NCBI GenBank assembly: GCA_950295325.1
Contig: OX485804.1
Coordinates: 70,098,033 to 70,162,032, forward strand
DNA length: 64,000 nucleotides
Direction of reading: 5' to 3'
Source: Polytrichum commune
Lineage: Eukaryota; Streptophyta; Polytrichopsida; Polytrichales; Polytrichaceae
Both the position numbers and the translations under genes were made by a program. The notes under the pieces are model-generated. The model saw only the letters and a program-made list of their open reading frames with translations, did no database searches and had not been told where the DNA came from. Positions 1-15,500 of the stretch are shown here, one piece after another. How positions within the stretch are numbered: position 1 is the stretch's first letter; every line of letters begins with the position of its first letter.

Positions 1-1290
1 TTATGAATATTGCATCTTCTAATGCAGGAATGAGTACTTGGAGTTGTCTGGATGTTCTTCTCTCTGCTTTGAATCTTTCTTGGCTATCGTATAGTATTTG
101 GTGTGTTTCTCCATAGACCGAAAGGATGGATGTCAAAGTGCTTGTGTAAAGTTTATATATGGTATTGGCTAGAGAAATAGGTATGTAGTTTGTAAGTTGT
201 GATGGGTTACCTTTCTTATAGAGTAGAAATGTGAGGCTCGTTTTCCATGATGTAGGGATTTGTTTTTGTTTATAGCAGTGTTTGAAGAATAAAAACAATA
301 GTTTGTGAAAACATGGTGGCATGTTTTTTAGGATTGAATTGGGGATTTTATCTAGACCATGGACTTTGTTATTACCCAAGTTTTTGAGGCATAGGTCATA
401 TGTTTCCGGATTGAAGTATGTATGTAATGGGATTTGAGGTTCTCCACGTTGGTCTATGGTGAAGCCGTCGAGGTCGTGCCATGGGTATTGTCATATTCTA
501 CACGTACAATGTTGTGGGTGTGTTGTTTGATGTTGATAGGTAGGAACTGTGGAACGATTACTAATGGATTGTTGTATGTGTATTTCTTTTGCGATGTCTT
601 CGGGACTAGTTAAAATGTTATTTTGTCTATCAATGATAGAGTCTAGGGTTGAAGTTTCGGAGTTTCTGAAGATTTTCATGTTTATTTTTTTAGGATTTTT
701 TTCATAGAGTTATCTATATTTTGATATTGTTTTTAGTATGCATTCTTTAGTGTATTTTGTAGTAATGTCTCGGGCTTGTTTCTTGGCGGTTTTTGCAATG
801 ACTGTTATTTCGTTTATCCATACATTTAGTAAGGTATTTGTTGTGGGTGGGTTGGGAATTTGTACATGTTGGTGGTTATGTATTTTATTTAGTATTGGAT
901 GTGTTTGCCAGTTTGGGTCGGTTTTAGTAATGTATATAATTTTCATAATTAGGTGATATGTGGCTAGGTGTTCTTTCCATGATTTAGCTAGTTTACGTAG
1001 TAAGAAGCCGCCTTGTTGGGCCGTACGGTTTGTAAGTTGTGATGTTGGAGTTGCACTACATGTTTCTTCTATGTTTTGTGAAATTTTTCTTATTATGATG
1101 TCGAGTGAGTCGCATGCATTTTGCCATTGGTTATTTATGAGATGATCGTAGTTTTCAAGAAGAGTAATTAAATCGTTGATTTGTATGGAGTTTTCTTCAA
1201 AAAAATTAATATTAATTTTTTTGAGGTTTTCAGGTGGTATTGGGTTTAGGATCCTAGTTTGTGTAATGTTGTTGGCCTTCATATATCATA
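1..1290 (-). mobile_element. 5'-truncated, broken non-LTR retrotransposon (LINE): reverse transcriptase region
   Basis: Read on the minus strand, one frame runs from about 1282 to the window edge with only two stops (TAA at 710-712 and TGA at 491-493). The part below 480 is clearly a LINE reverse transcriptase. It has the fingers motif GLDKIPNSILKNMPP, then IPTSWKTSLTFLLYKKGNP, then a degraded NYRPI-type block (NYIPISLANTIYKLYT) and a Q.RF..ER block at the left edge. The catalytic YxDD box lies outside the window. Residues read from 1282 to 713 form the pre-RT linker, which I do not recognise. No apurinic endonuclease is visible; similarity stops near 1290, as expected for a 5'-truncated insertion. 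The two nonsense codons make this copy dead. It may belong to the same family as the 50-52.8 kb element, but the two copies share no overlapping segment here. Confidence 0.85.
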
Positions 1291-4200
1291 TCCTACATGC
1301 ATGTTGTACATACCTAAATTGTCATAGACAATGTGTTAGCCCCGTTTTGAATCTCAACCATTGAAGGACCAAAGACCACAAGGACTTCATACAAGGGAGT
1401 GTAAGATTTCCTCTTCATAATGTTAGTTAAATGTGTAAAAAATAAGTCCACTTTCATATAAACATTTTAATGAGAAGATACATATTTTATGTAAAAAACC
1501 AAATAGAAGATTTGCATTTTCTTACATGACCCAATACATACCACACATATCTAATAACCTTTGTCACACATCACTTTATTTTTGTTTTCCTTTTCAATAA
1601 ATTTAAGGTTTAAGGTTAAATTTGGTTTAACAAAGAATTAAGGCCCAATAGTAAGTGGCAGAGTTAGGAGGCTATTGCATTTAGGTACACATATCTTATG
1701 GTGAGGTGCCTCAAGCAACTTCAAGGTGACAATGTTGCAAACATCAAATACCTAGTATTCCTACAGAAGTGGAATGATTTGGAACATATCCCATTAAGTG
1801 ACATAGGTAGTATCAATCCTTGTTGTCATTCTACATGTCAAATTCACTTCCAAGCTTATTTGGGTGACCAATATATATATGATTTATGCAATGTGTGTAG
1901 ATAAACGTAGGTGCATAAAAAATTTACAGCATATTATAAAGACCATTATGAAGCAATTACAACCATCCTAGTTATGCGTTCTAAAGTGGTTAGTATCTAG
2001 AAGATACCAACCACTTGAGGAAGGGTTTCTAGGACATACGCTTCTTCCTTATACTTCAAGTGGGTTCAATGTTTAAGCCATTGAGTCGCAAATTCCTTCA
2101 AATTTTTACTACAAATTACATTTATGCAAATGCTAAGTTCATGCGTAAATTGTAAGCTTTTAACACTAAAAATGTTAATGCTCAAACCCAGATTATTCTT
2201 AAAAATGAGACCGATTCTCATATGCAATCCTATAATGATATTGGACATCCAATCGTATATGGGTGGGTCTTGTGGTAAGAAGAGCCTTCCAAAAACATTG
2301 ACCATATGTGTGTCATAGATTTGGGCAATAATGTGAACGCGTGCAAGGTGATCATTTTGGACAACCCCATGGAAAAAACTCACAATGCTTTGGAACAAAA
2401 TATGTATGATGGGATGAATTTTGTTTGGAATGAATTTAAACTAAACGAAAAACTTTGAACCTATCTAATGCCTAAACTTTGAATTATTTTCATTCTCAAC
2501 TAATATGATTTCCATTAAGATGCATTGCTTTGTCTAAAGGTTATGAGGTACTAGTTTGATATGGGTACCCCGAAATTGTGTCTTACTATACATGATTTAT
2601 GTATAACTCACTTTATGTGTGCTAGAAATTCCATTTTTAACATTGTATATGCAATTGTAGCCATGCCATCTATAACACCATCTATTTTTTTGTAATTTAT
2701 CAATATATTTTTCTTATTCAACGTACATTTTTTAAAATTCACACTATATCAAGAGTAGATACCCATATCAGACCATTGCCCACATTCTCTCCTATAGGTG
2801 GATAAGCTTGTTGGTCATCTCATGCAGTGATCCTAACAATGGATGTTCTACCAATGTCTAGGCACAACAAAATTAAAGCATTGCATAATTATAACTCAAT
2901 TGGCCTCATCACTAAATGGTATTGCATCCATAGATGCCCCATATGCAAACCAAAATTATCCCCAAAATGGCTCAAAATAGCCATAAAAACTAATTGTATG
3001 AAGAGCACATCAACTTCAAATAAGGTAATTCTTGTTGCAAAAAGAAGGGTAAATCCAAGAACACATTACATCATCATTTCAATGAAGCTAGTAAGGGACT
3101 TAATTTGACCAAGCGCAACCCCCCCCCCCTCTCCCAACCATTAGACAAATTATCTAAGAAGAAGAAGAAGACATGGTCATTCTTGGCCACTTGGGCATTT
3201 AGGGGCCAAGGAGTCAAAGGTAAATGTTAGGGTGCATTTCAATAATAGCCTTTTGGTATTGAATTGTAATGTGACAGTGTGTAGTCCAAACTAACAAATA
3301 TTGAGGTCATAGGTCCATTTTGACAGAGGGCCAAGGCCAAGAAAATTTGGTTCAAGAGTCCATCATTGGGCCACCTTCTTGGCCCACTAGAACTCCATTA
3401 GATATGGGCATACTTCCCTATTTCATAATGTAACATTGTACGGTCCCGAGTTTTTTCCCAATTGGACCATCAAGTTGCTATTGGCATCTATCTCACGAAG
3501 ACCACTCCACTCCGTTATTATAAGAAATTGAGGTTTTTCTTGACACATCTTGATGTCGTTTAAGTCCCATAAACCTTTTCATTTCCCAAACTTATTTTTT
3601 TCAAATTTTTTTTAAACAAAAAAACCAACTAACTAAAACAAAACAAAAAGGTGGGTCGAGTCATACACGCAAATTACAATAGGGCTTTTTGGTGGTGTCT
3701 TTCTTATAGGTGGCTCAACTTCAAAGAACTCCCCATCATTTGAAACACCACCTAGGTGGCAAATAAGATTTTGGCTCTTGTGAGCTTAGTGGGCCTTCAC
3801 CAAAAGAGAATCTGAAGTGAGAATTGGTCCGCATCAACACGAAAGAATTTTTTTGCTTTGCACTTGGCTCAACTTTCTCTTGAGTTCAAAGTGGCCTTTA
3901 GGCTATCGGTAAGAGCCACAACAATGAGCCAAGTCTAGAGTTGAAGCCGAACCAACCTTGTCCCATGCAACAGAACTCCTGGAAGTATACGTAACATGCT
4001 CGTGGTTTGTCGCATCAACACTCACTCCTAGGTCCCCGAGCTTCTCATCTCAAGCTTCTAGGACGAGCCATGCAAACCATGAACAATATCAACAGCTGCA
4101 CGCTCATGGTTGGCGGTCAATGCACAATAATACATTCTTTATCATCGTCATCATCATCCTTCTCCTCCTCCACATTTTGATTGGGATCAACAACTACGAT

Positions 4201-7200
4201 GCCTACATATAATGGTTACGTATGGTATGGTATCGTGGTCAATCAGTTTTGTGTGCATCGGCAACGGGGAGCGGTGTCTTCAGGGGAGGGAGTTTGGCTC
4301 CTATAAAGTTCAGGGGCAAATGGGAAGAGAGAGAATCATGGGGGAGCGTGTATTTGAAGTTGGGAGGCTTATCTAGGGCATCAATGTGTTGATAGGTATT
4401 TAGGTAGTCACTTTCTCTTCTTAAGCGAGCTCGTGTCAAGTTTTGGTAGTGCTCACTATCAAAAATTATATTTTGTAAACATCTCTAGCTATTTCAACTG
4501 TTTTGTTCTTTATTTAAAAATATCTCAAATGAAAACTTTGTCTTGTAGAGCTTCCATAGACACCAAGATCCTTTCCCGGCTCTTAGTCTTTTTCGACGCA
4601 ATGACCAACTCCTCTTCATTAATCATGTTATATTGTATTTGAATCCCAATCCTTGGACTCGTGGGTTAGTAAGAACGGACTCTTTGGAGATACCTTCTCA
4701 AAATTCCTTGATTTGATATCTTTATTGCAACTGGAATTGATATAAGAAGTGCACAAGGAGTGGTTGAAGATTCAAGAGTTGTTGTATTGTTGAGGGAGCG
4801 TGCCACCACACGTTGCCTCAATGTGAGGTGGCCCACAATATTGTGTACGAATGTTATGATAAGTATGAGATTTGCAAAAGTACATTGGTAGAGTATTAAT
4901 TCCCCAAAAACTTGTAAAGTAAGGAGCATACAAACTTACGTATATCTATGTGTTGGACCTTGGGGAAGTACTCACATAGAGTACCCACATGGGTGCACAA
5001 AAGGTCCACCCTTTAAGACAAAAGAGGTATTAACTAAGTAGGTCACACAATGCAAAAATACGATCCTAGTCACAAATGCATATATTTTGGACTTAGAGTA
5101 CATATATTCGAGGTTATGTGTATTCTCTGCATTTGTATGTAGATTCTTGTATTCTCGCAATGCTATTGTATATAGGGTAGTAATTTGAAGGTAATGCACG
5201 CACTCACAAAACTTTAATCTTAATGAACGGTGAACTCTCTGAGGTGTTGGAAACAAATCGGAATGTAGTGTTTTTCTTTAACATAATCATGTCATTTCAA
5301 ATATAAAATCTTATTTTAGACATTTAGGTCGACAAAGAAGGGGTTTGGATAAACAAATATTAAATATTTTCACTTGAATGACATATCAAAAGAAAACCAC
5401 TTTCAAAGGTTCTTCGGATTGATCTCAAAGAGAATACTAAAGGCACCATCAAACAATCACATAAAGTTCAACATGCTACAAATTTGTGGACATGGGATGG
5501 ACACTTATTTATGAAATTTTAAAATGAGCTTCTAAAGTTGATTAGAAATTTCTCAATCCACATGTAAAGTTCTAGACTTCCAAAACATAAAACATAAAAA
5601 AATAAAAAATCATTATCAACGTTAAGTCCACTAAGAGCCAAGGCAGGAAAAATGTTCATGATCCTAAAACAACTACAAAGGAGATTCCACAAAATAGATT
5701 CTAAACCAACTACAACGAGACATACTTGCTGGATTTTGTTAATATAAGCTTCAACAAGGAGGAGCTTCAACAAAAAGTTGCCCCAAACACAACGGACTTG
5801 AGGAAGAAACAAAATCCTAGGTGTTTTTTTTACAAACATCAATGCAGGAAGACGATCAATAATGGGCGTTGGAATTTTCATCCATCCCTCATGAGGCATG
5901 CGTACAAAATCGATCCTACTAAACATACATCCTAGGATCCTTACTTTTAGCCCCTATATGATTTTTACAAGAAAGGAATGGCCCACATTTTAAACCCATC
6001 TACCTTACTTGTAATGATATTGTCTAATTTTAATGGACCCTTCAGTATGTGGAATTATTTTATAAAGTTCATGTCAAACGAATTTAATCCTCCCTATATT
6101 ATGCCGCACGCCATTTTTAAAATGCACTAAGTGAACTACCTGGGATTGCACCCAATGGACCTAATCCGACTAGGTCTAATCTATCAAGGATTAGCCAATC
6201 ATATCACCACCAAATACAGAGGATCCCAACACCTCCCTAGAACACACTACCAAGGATGCTCAAGATCACCATTGCCCACAAAGAGAAAGAGAATACAAAA
6301 CATTCATAAACATCACCAACAAGGAATTCCTAGTCATGCAAACTCCAATAGACCTAGCATGGAAAAACACATCACAATACTCCATGATAGGAGGGGTTTA
6401 GGTATGGCATATTTTTTTGAGATTCCTAGTTATTGCTTATTGTAGGAATTGGGTTTAGGGTTTAGGGTTTGGGGAGATGTGGCAATTTGAGTGGGACAGT
6501 GCCCAACACTCTAGGGGGCGTTGTGGTAGGAGAGTAGTGACCTAGGAGTGGCGCCCAAGACTTCCAAGGTTAGGACAACCATAACTCCCACAATACTTGC
6601 CGAATGGGGTGAGTGAGGAGTCTATCGGTATCTACTCAAGGAGTAGATGACAATGGATTTGTTGCCTGATAGAATAGGAGATCAAACAATGAAGTTATGA
6701 AGGTTTGAAGTTGTTGGGGGCTCCAGCCCCAACGGCTAAGGGAAAATGTCCACATGGCCTAACCATTGGCTACCTACCAAAAGGAAAGTCCCGAATGCAT
6801 GTGTAGGAGGATTTGGTAACCAAGCTATGAGCTTGGAGGTTGGTATGGGGAGCTAATCATGGGCATGTGTAGGATGTGCAGGGCTAGCACTCGTGACACC
6901 TGCTAGAGTTGCGAAACAATGATGATAAGTTGAGGGGCACTAGCAAGGGTTGCGACACCGCCAACCTTCTCTTTCTTTATTTGTATTGTCATCCAATGCC
7001 TTACTCATTACATATATGATCCTAATTTCAATCGCTATTTGCATTAGGATATCTTCCATCCAACACAACACATGCTTCATGATAACTTTGCTTCCTCCAA
7101 AACAAATAGTTTTTCTTGCTTTTGTTTCCAATAACTTTCACTCTTATCACCTTCCAAATTTGATATATCGAGATTATGGGTTGCTCGTGGTTTTGCTCAA

Positions 7201-7534
7201 GTCTGATTCTGCATGATGTGTGTAATGTGGATTATACATCATACAATAGCAATTTTAAGTAGAGATTAAGCATCCTTACATTGAGTAACTTTTATGTGTG
7301 TTATTTTCCATCATAATTTTGGGGTCATATTACTAGCAAACGCATAAATCAATTTTGATGTGTGAGGTCTCAAATCAAATGCTCATATTGCTTGTTAAGA
7401 ATTGGCCTAATGATCCATGTGTTGGTGCTATTGCTTATATAGGTAGTAATTTGGAAGGCTTTAGTTAGGATGAAGAATAGATTCTTGAATTCTTAGCCAT
7501 TTTATTATTTTCTTCCAACATAAATCAATGATTT
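1291..7534. other. Intergenic DNA without recognisable genes
   Basis: AT-rich sequence. The open frames are short, start at random and show no domain I recognise. It holds an 11-base poly-C run at 3119-3129 and an interstitial telomere-like patch at 6451-6474, listed separately. I see nothing else I can support. Confidence 0.6.
6451..6474 (+). repeat. Interstitial telomere-like TTTAGGG repeat
   Basis: Two and a half tandem TTTAGGG units followed by TTTGGGG. This is the Arabidopsis-type plant telomere repeat. It is too short to be a former chromosome end and is probably a repair scar or chance telobox cluster. Confidence 0.7.
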
Positions 7535-7592
7535 ACCCGTGGGCCTTCTACCTCCATGCGGCATTGCTCCATCAGGCTTTCGCCCATTGCGG
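7535..7592 (-). pseudogene. rrn16: Nuclear fragment of plastid 16S rRNA gene (NUPT)
   Basis: The reverse complement reads as the highly conserved bacterial/plastid 16S block containing GCAATGGGCGAAAGCCTGA and GGAGGTAGAAGGCCCACGGG. Over about 58 bases I count two differences from the plastid sequence as I remember it, both CpG transitions (ACG to ATG and CCG to CCA on the plus strand). The plant mitochondrial rrn18 differs more in this stretch, so a plastid source is preferred. It is a small inserted scrap, not a functional rRNA gene. A mitochondrial nad9 scrap lies about 60 bases away. Confidence 0.85.
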
Positions 7593-7653
7593 GATCGAAT
7601 CATGTTATTCGCTCAAAAAAATTGATCATCCATTAGCTTAAATCTTTACAATC

Positions 7654-7722
7654 TTTGAGATCAGTATGATAAGAAAAATAAACACCCAACATATCCCAAA
7701 CTTCTCGCTCCCACCAACCAGT
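7654..7722 (-). pseudogene. nad9: Nuclear fragment of mitochondrial nad9 (NUMT)
   Basis: The minus strand reads GWWEREVWDMLGVYFSYH followed by TDLK. This matches the signature of NADH dehydrogenase subunit 9 (the 30-kDa subunit of complex I), where a W-EREVWDM-G-FF-NHPDLR block is near invariant. Similarity is lost on both sides: the downstream sequence reads DCKDLS-stop instead of the expected conserved continuation. Only about 23 codons survive. Subunit 9 is usually mitochondrially encoded in plants, so an organelle-to-nucleus transfer is the simplest reading; decay of an old nuclear copy is the alternative. Confidence 0.7.
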
Positions 7723-10573
<2,851 letters not shown>

Positions 10574-11622
10574 TGTAATACCTCGGGGAGTTCACTAGAC
10601 ATGTATACATGTATACACGTGCGTGACAAGGGTATTTATTCAAGGGGTATTTAATTATCCATCCTTCATTTTTTGTACCGTATTATTATATAATTTGCTA
10701 ATTTCTTGTTTTTTAAATGACCCTATAATTACTTTTAAATTTGATGAAGCTCTAATTTTAAGCTAGGTATGTTCATTATAATTATTTGATTTTGCTCCAA
10801 AGGGTTTAAGAGCATTCAAAGTACTAAGTCACCAAAATCCAAGGCACAATAAGGTTTTACATTAAGAGTGTTCATAAATAGTTTCAAACAACAAAATCAG
10901 CCCATGTTCCTCAATCAAGTTACACGCACAATTAAACACAATGGTACTGAGTGTCAAAAAAAACAATTAAAACACCAACAACAAACGGATGGCAACCGAC
11001 GGTCTGAACTCAGGACTTGGGAGTGAAATGGGACTTACATGCAAACACGAGTTCCAAAGCTGGATTTGTGTGGTCGTTATGAAGATTCGACCTCCACTCA
11101 AAGTAGAGAGAGAGAATGACCTGCACAGGCCGCCTGCAAACCCCACCTCTCAAAAAGTCAACAACATCGAAGAAAAAACTCTCGCCAACACTAAACCACA
11201 AACCCCACCTCTCAAAACAGTGAAAAAAAACTCTCAAAACCTAATCCTCCAACAACGTTCTCCCCCAATTTATCCTAAACCCTAATCCGTCAGCCACCCT
11301 CATCAATCTTTCATCCCATTTTTTCAACTAAATCAACATAGTTTTTCATCCAAAATCTTCCCGCCTCTGAACACAAAGGACACCCTATTTAAAAAAAAAC
11401 CTAGGATCCTTTAATCCTACAGTATATTTTTACAAATATTTTAAAAATATGCGTTATTTGTATCAAGCCTATATTATTTATAATACAAATTTTATCATAC
11501 ATACTCACCTATATTGCTTCTAAGAAAATTCTAAGTTTTTCCTTTTGTGAAAATAAATTACCCTATATTTTCCCGCACGTTGTTTTCTAATATTATCGCA
11601 GTGAACTCCCCGAGTGTAATAC
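10574..11622. mobile_element. Non-autonomous DNA transposon, hAT-like (8-bp target duplication)
   Basis: Perfect 15-bp terminal inverted repeats CTCGGGGAGTTCACT lie at 10582-10596 and, inverted, at 11600-11614. They are flanked by an exact 8-bp direct repeat TGTAATAC (10574-10581 and 11615-11622). An 8-bp target duplication with short inverted ends is the hallmark of hAT-superfamily insertion, although the ends do not start with the usual CAG/TAG. No transposase is encoded. The interior holds a direct repeat (ACCCCACCTCTCAAAA near 11141 and 11202), an AAACCCTAA telobox near 11278 and a 98-codon open frame (10989-11285) with low-complexity Pro/Lys/Asn content. This suggests captured promoter or leader DNA. 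Confidence 0.8.
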
Positions 11623-12113
11623 GAGTCAAATATTCATATTTGGAGGATCTCTCAAGGTAAGATTCTTTGTATAGGCACCCAATTTATCATTTAATTTGGG
11701 TCAATACCATTCTAAACCATATTGATACTAGGGAAATTTTAGCTAATCATGAAGATTCTTACATGGATCATGGACTCAAATGATATTGAAAACACGCAAA
11801 AGTCCATATATATATAAAAAATGTGAAATCATGATTATAGATACACAAATTGTGTCATAAAAAGATGATACCAATCCAACATGGTTGTAAACAATAAAGA
11901 AGTGAAACTCAAGGACGTGGACTAAGGGAATAATTTGGACGTATGCCCTAACCTCCAAAATGTCACCTTCCGTAATGTCACTCCCTCTCTTATATCCTGA
12001 AATCCTAGAAAACATATGTGCTCAGTTTAAATATCCCTTCTTGTTGTCACATTTCCCTCCTATATAGCATGGGTTTTGGTATTAAAAAAATAAACCACCA
12101 AAGTATTCAAATC

Positions 12114-12139
12114 ACCCTAAACCCTAGACCCTAAACCCG
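12114..12139. promoter_or_regulatory. Telobox cluster upstream of NOL6
   Basis: CCCTAAACCCTAGACCCTAA and the following ACCC give overlapping AAACCCTA-type teloboxes about 450 bases before the NOL6 start codon. Teloboxes are common in plant promoters of ribosome-biogenesis and translation genes, which fits the gene downstream. Function is inferred from motif and position only. Confidence 0.5.
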
Positions 12140-12141
12140 TT

Positions 12142-12177
12142 GTCATTATTGTCATTATTGTCATTATTGTCATTATT
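12142..12177. repeat. Four tandem copies of a 9-bp unit
   Basis: GTCATTATT repeated four times exactly, directly after the telobox cluster. It is a minisatellite-like array in the NOL6 upstream region. Confidence 0.9.
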
Positions 12178-12394
12178 ACAATGTCGACTTTATGTTATTC
12201 CATAATGTCACATGCTATTATAATCCTCTATTATTATGCATCCATGTTAACACTCCAGACCTCCTTAATATGACGTGCACTTTGGTTGCCACAGGCGTGA
12301 TATTAGGGAGGTTAGAGTGTACTTACCTCAATGTAGCGATGATTTTACATTTATGTTGGATGGATGAAGACGGAAGTGGGTTTCATCCTCGCAC

Positions 12395-12410
12395 TAGGGT
12401 TTAGGGTTTA
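12395..12410. promoter_or_regulatory. Telobox in NOL6 proximal promoter or leader
   Basis: TAGGGTTTAGGGTTTA, the reverse form of AAACCCTAAACCCTA, about 170 bases upstream of the NOL6 ATG. It is placed as expected for a plant ribosome-biogenesis gene promoter or 5' leader. Confidence 0.55.
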
Positions 12411-12577
12411 AGCCAGGCGGTATGTCCATGCGTTGCGCTTTGGGAGTTCTCCCAGCTCCTAACATAGTCCAGACCCACCCACCGTGGGAACGCATGCAAG
12501 CATTGCGAGTAACTGAATTTCATCTCAATTCATGGCACAACTGCACCTAATCCCACACAACAATCAATCTTTGAACA

Positions 12578-15500
12578 ATGGCAGACACCCCGCTTGCCCA
12601 CATCAAGGTTCAGGAGCTCCTCAAAGAAGTGCAAGTCGACTATGCGCGGACTAAGGTTATAGAGGCTGCAATCGCCTCTGTCACGGAATCTCTCCTCAGT
12701 GCTCATGACAAGCAGGTTGGATACAAACAGATGAATTTCCCAGCTGTGCTCTTCAATTTCGCTTAGTGCAATGCAGCAGTGTATTTTATTTTGTTGCAGA
12801 GTATGTTAATTGAAGTAATCGTTCGTGTGTTATTGGTACACTATACAGGTTTCTACGGCTCTGGTTTTAGGGTTTGCGAGAGATCTGAGAGTTTCAGAAG
12901 AGAAAGGTCGGCTTAATTTTAAGACACCGGAGTCTGTGGAGATTGTGGGAAGTTATGCTCTACAAACTGTTGCGAAACCTCTCCAGTATGTTGACATTGC
13001 AATCAGGATTCCCAAGGTATGACTCTAACCTTTAAACCCGCTCGCTACTTTCTACCAATCAGTCAATATAATGCAATTGTTATGAAGGTGTGTATAGAGT
13101 GCATCCATATCCTCTAATGGATGTTTCTTACACGTGGCTTGTGACTGAGACTTAATAAACCTCGTGTTTCGTGGATGCAGAGCTGTTTCCACGAGAAGGA
13201 CTACTTGAACCATCGATACCACGTGAAACGAGCCTTGTATTTAGCAGTACTCAAAAAATATCTAGCAAAGTGCGTGTGCATCACCTCTATAAAGTGGGGC
13301 TTCTTTTGTGAAGATGCCAGGAAACCTGTGCTGCTTCTGTTTCCAGGTCCTGGTGAGGGCAGTGTCACCACCAAATTTATCATCCGTATCATACCAACAA
13401 TTAGTGATGAGACTTTCAGCTGTAACAAGCTCTCTCCATCAAAAAACAATATGCGAGATATGGTCTCTCCAGGTGTGTGTTGTTGATGAGTAGTTTTGAT
13501 GATCTCAGAAGATGTTGATTATCAAATTCAGACGGCACATGACATTTTTCTTGATCTGCTATGCTTCTAAGCTCCACCTTAACTGTGGATGAGGTCTGCT
13601 GTTGAACAGAAATATGCTGCAAAACATGTTTCTGATAGATTCTATCACAAAATTGCTCCTCCTACCTATTATGGTGTCACTCTCATATCTGGTATCAATG
13701 ATGGAGGTTATCATTTCTACGATTTGATCATTAAACTCCATGTTTTCTCTCACACTTCGAGCTTACAAATTGTAAATATTTAGTAGATTGATTTGACAAA
13801 ACTAACTCATAGCTCCTTCCCATGGAGGTTTCTGATTCTGTTCAGGATCCATTCAGAGCCTGCAATTATTACATATATTGTCAGAATTGGAAGGCGTATA
13901 ATTTTGTATAATTTTGGCCTTGGTGGCAGATGGAGTGGCTCTTCCTACACCTCATTACAACAACAGCATACTTGAAGATATGGTGATAGAGTCCACGACT
14001 GCGATGTTGAAGAATATATTTACAGCAAATGCTGGTATGAAAGAAGCTGTCTTGTTACTCAAGGTATATCCCCATATCTCTAAATATCTGTCAATGAGCT
14101 TTGGACAAGAGAGCAAGTAGATACAGCCTGAGGATAACTACTATGACCTGTTATCTATTGGACCAGTCTTTGGCTGCTGTTATTCATTTGTTGCCATCAA
14201 GAACTGGAAATGTTTCACATAGTGGTTATGTGTTTCAAGAATGTCACTTTTGTGTCACCACCAAGGGTACTTCCATGGCATAGTGAGATCAGTCAATGAG
14301 TCTGTTCTGTGGTTAAGGAGTGAATTATTTATCAGTATTCTGTCCGCAGATATGGTGCAGACAAAGAGGCCTGTATGAAGTGGTGGATTGCATGAACGGA
14401 CATCTGCTGACACAATTGATTGCCTATCTTGCCACACCTGCTGGGGGAAACTGCATAAATCAACACATGACTCCACTTCAAATGTTTCGTCTTACAATGG
14501 AGTCACTTGGAAATGGAAATCTGCTCAGTAAAGGTATATTCATGCAGACTGTTGGGGCCAAGAGCGTGGGAGCAGAGGTGTGTTATTTGGAACCCGTTCC
14601 ATGTCTTTTGATCTTGAGTCATCCCCTGTCCTAGTTGCAGTCTCTGTGAAGTCAATCTCTGTTCTAGTGCCATCTCCAAAGATTCACACCACTGTATCTT
14701 TCCCAAAGAAGCATAATATTTTGAAGTTTGTTATATGAATTGCAAGCTCCTTGTTTGACAGAACTGTTTGATGGTACAGATGAAAAAGACACTACTACAA
14801 GCATACAAAGTTGTGATTTGTAGCTCGCCGGTGTGGGTTAATTATGCATCTCGGATGTCCAAGAGTGCTGCAATAGAGGTAGTGGTACTTTCACTTCTGC
14901 ACAGTGGTGTTCTCACTTACCTATCACTGACTGAATTGTTGGGTGTTGGCCTTGTATTGTAATTCGCTGGCCTATTTTGGTGACCTTTGCCTTGATTCTT
15001 AGACCCAGGATATTTATGTGTATCAAAATATAGTGCCTATAGGTTGGTGGCTTTCTTAGAAGTGTGTTTTACCAGCCCCTTCCCAAACTCGAAGCAGCTC
15101 TTCTCCATTCTGATTTTAATTATAGTTATTACATGCAAAATACATACCACTTGCACACCCAAACCACCATACTTAAATTGGACATCTTAAAACCTCCCAT
15201 TATGTCAATCAGTGATTGTGAGATAGTTGATACTTTCCAGACATTCTGGATTGGGTTTCTGCCCATGTAATGTTCACATTTGTAATTACTTCCTCACAAT
15301 ACACATGTGTTGTTGTGTAATGCCTTGTCTTGAGAAACAAATTTCAATATCACTAAAAGGAGACATTCCCCTATCTTGCAGTTGCAAGAAGAAGCATTGC
15401 GGACACTGGAAGCCATGAAAAACAGTAGGGACGAGGGGTTCAATGCCCTCTTCATAACCAATGTGGATTTTTCTGGAAAATTTGATTATCATGTCAGGTA

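Noticed and set aside
2557-2772. Inverted TGATATGGGTA pair as a small MITE
   Set aside because: An 11-bp match 200 bases apart is expected several times in a window this size, and no target duplication is present.
10989-11285. 98-codon plus-strand frame as a gene
   Set aside because: It lies wholly inside the 8-bp-TSD element, is low in complexity and overlaps an equally long frame on the other strand.
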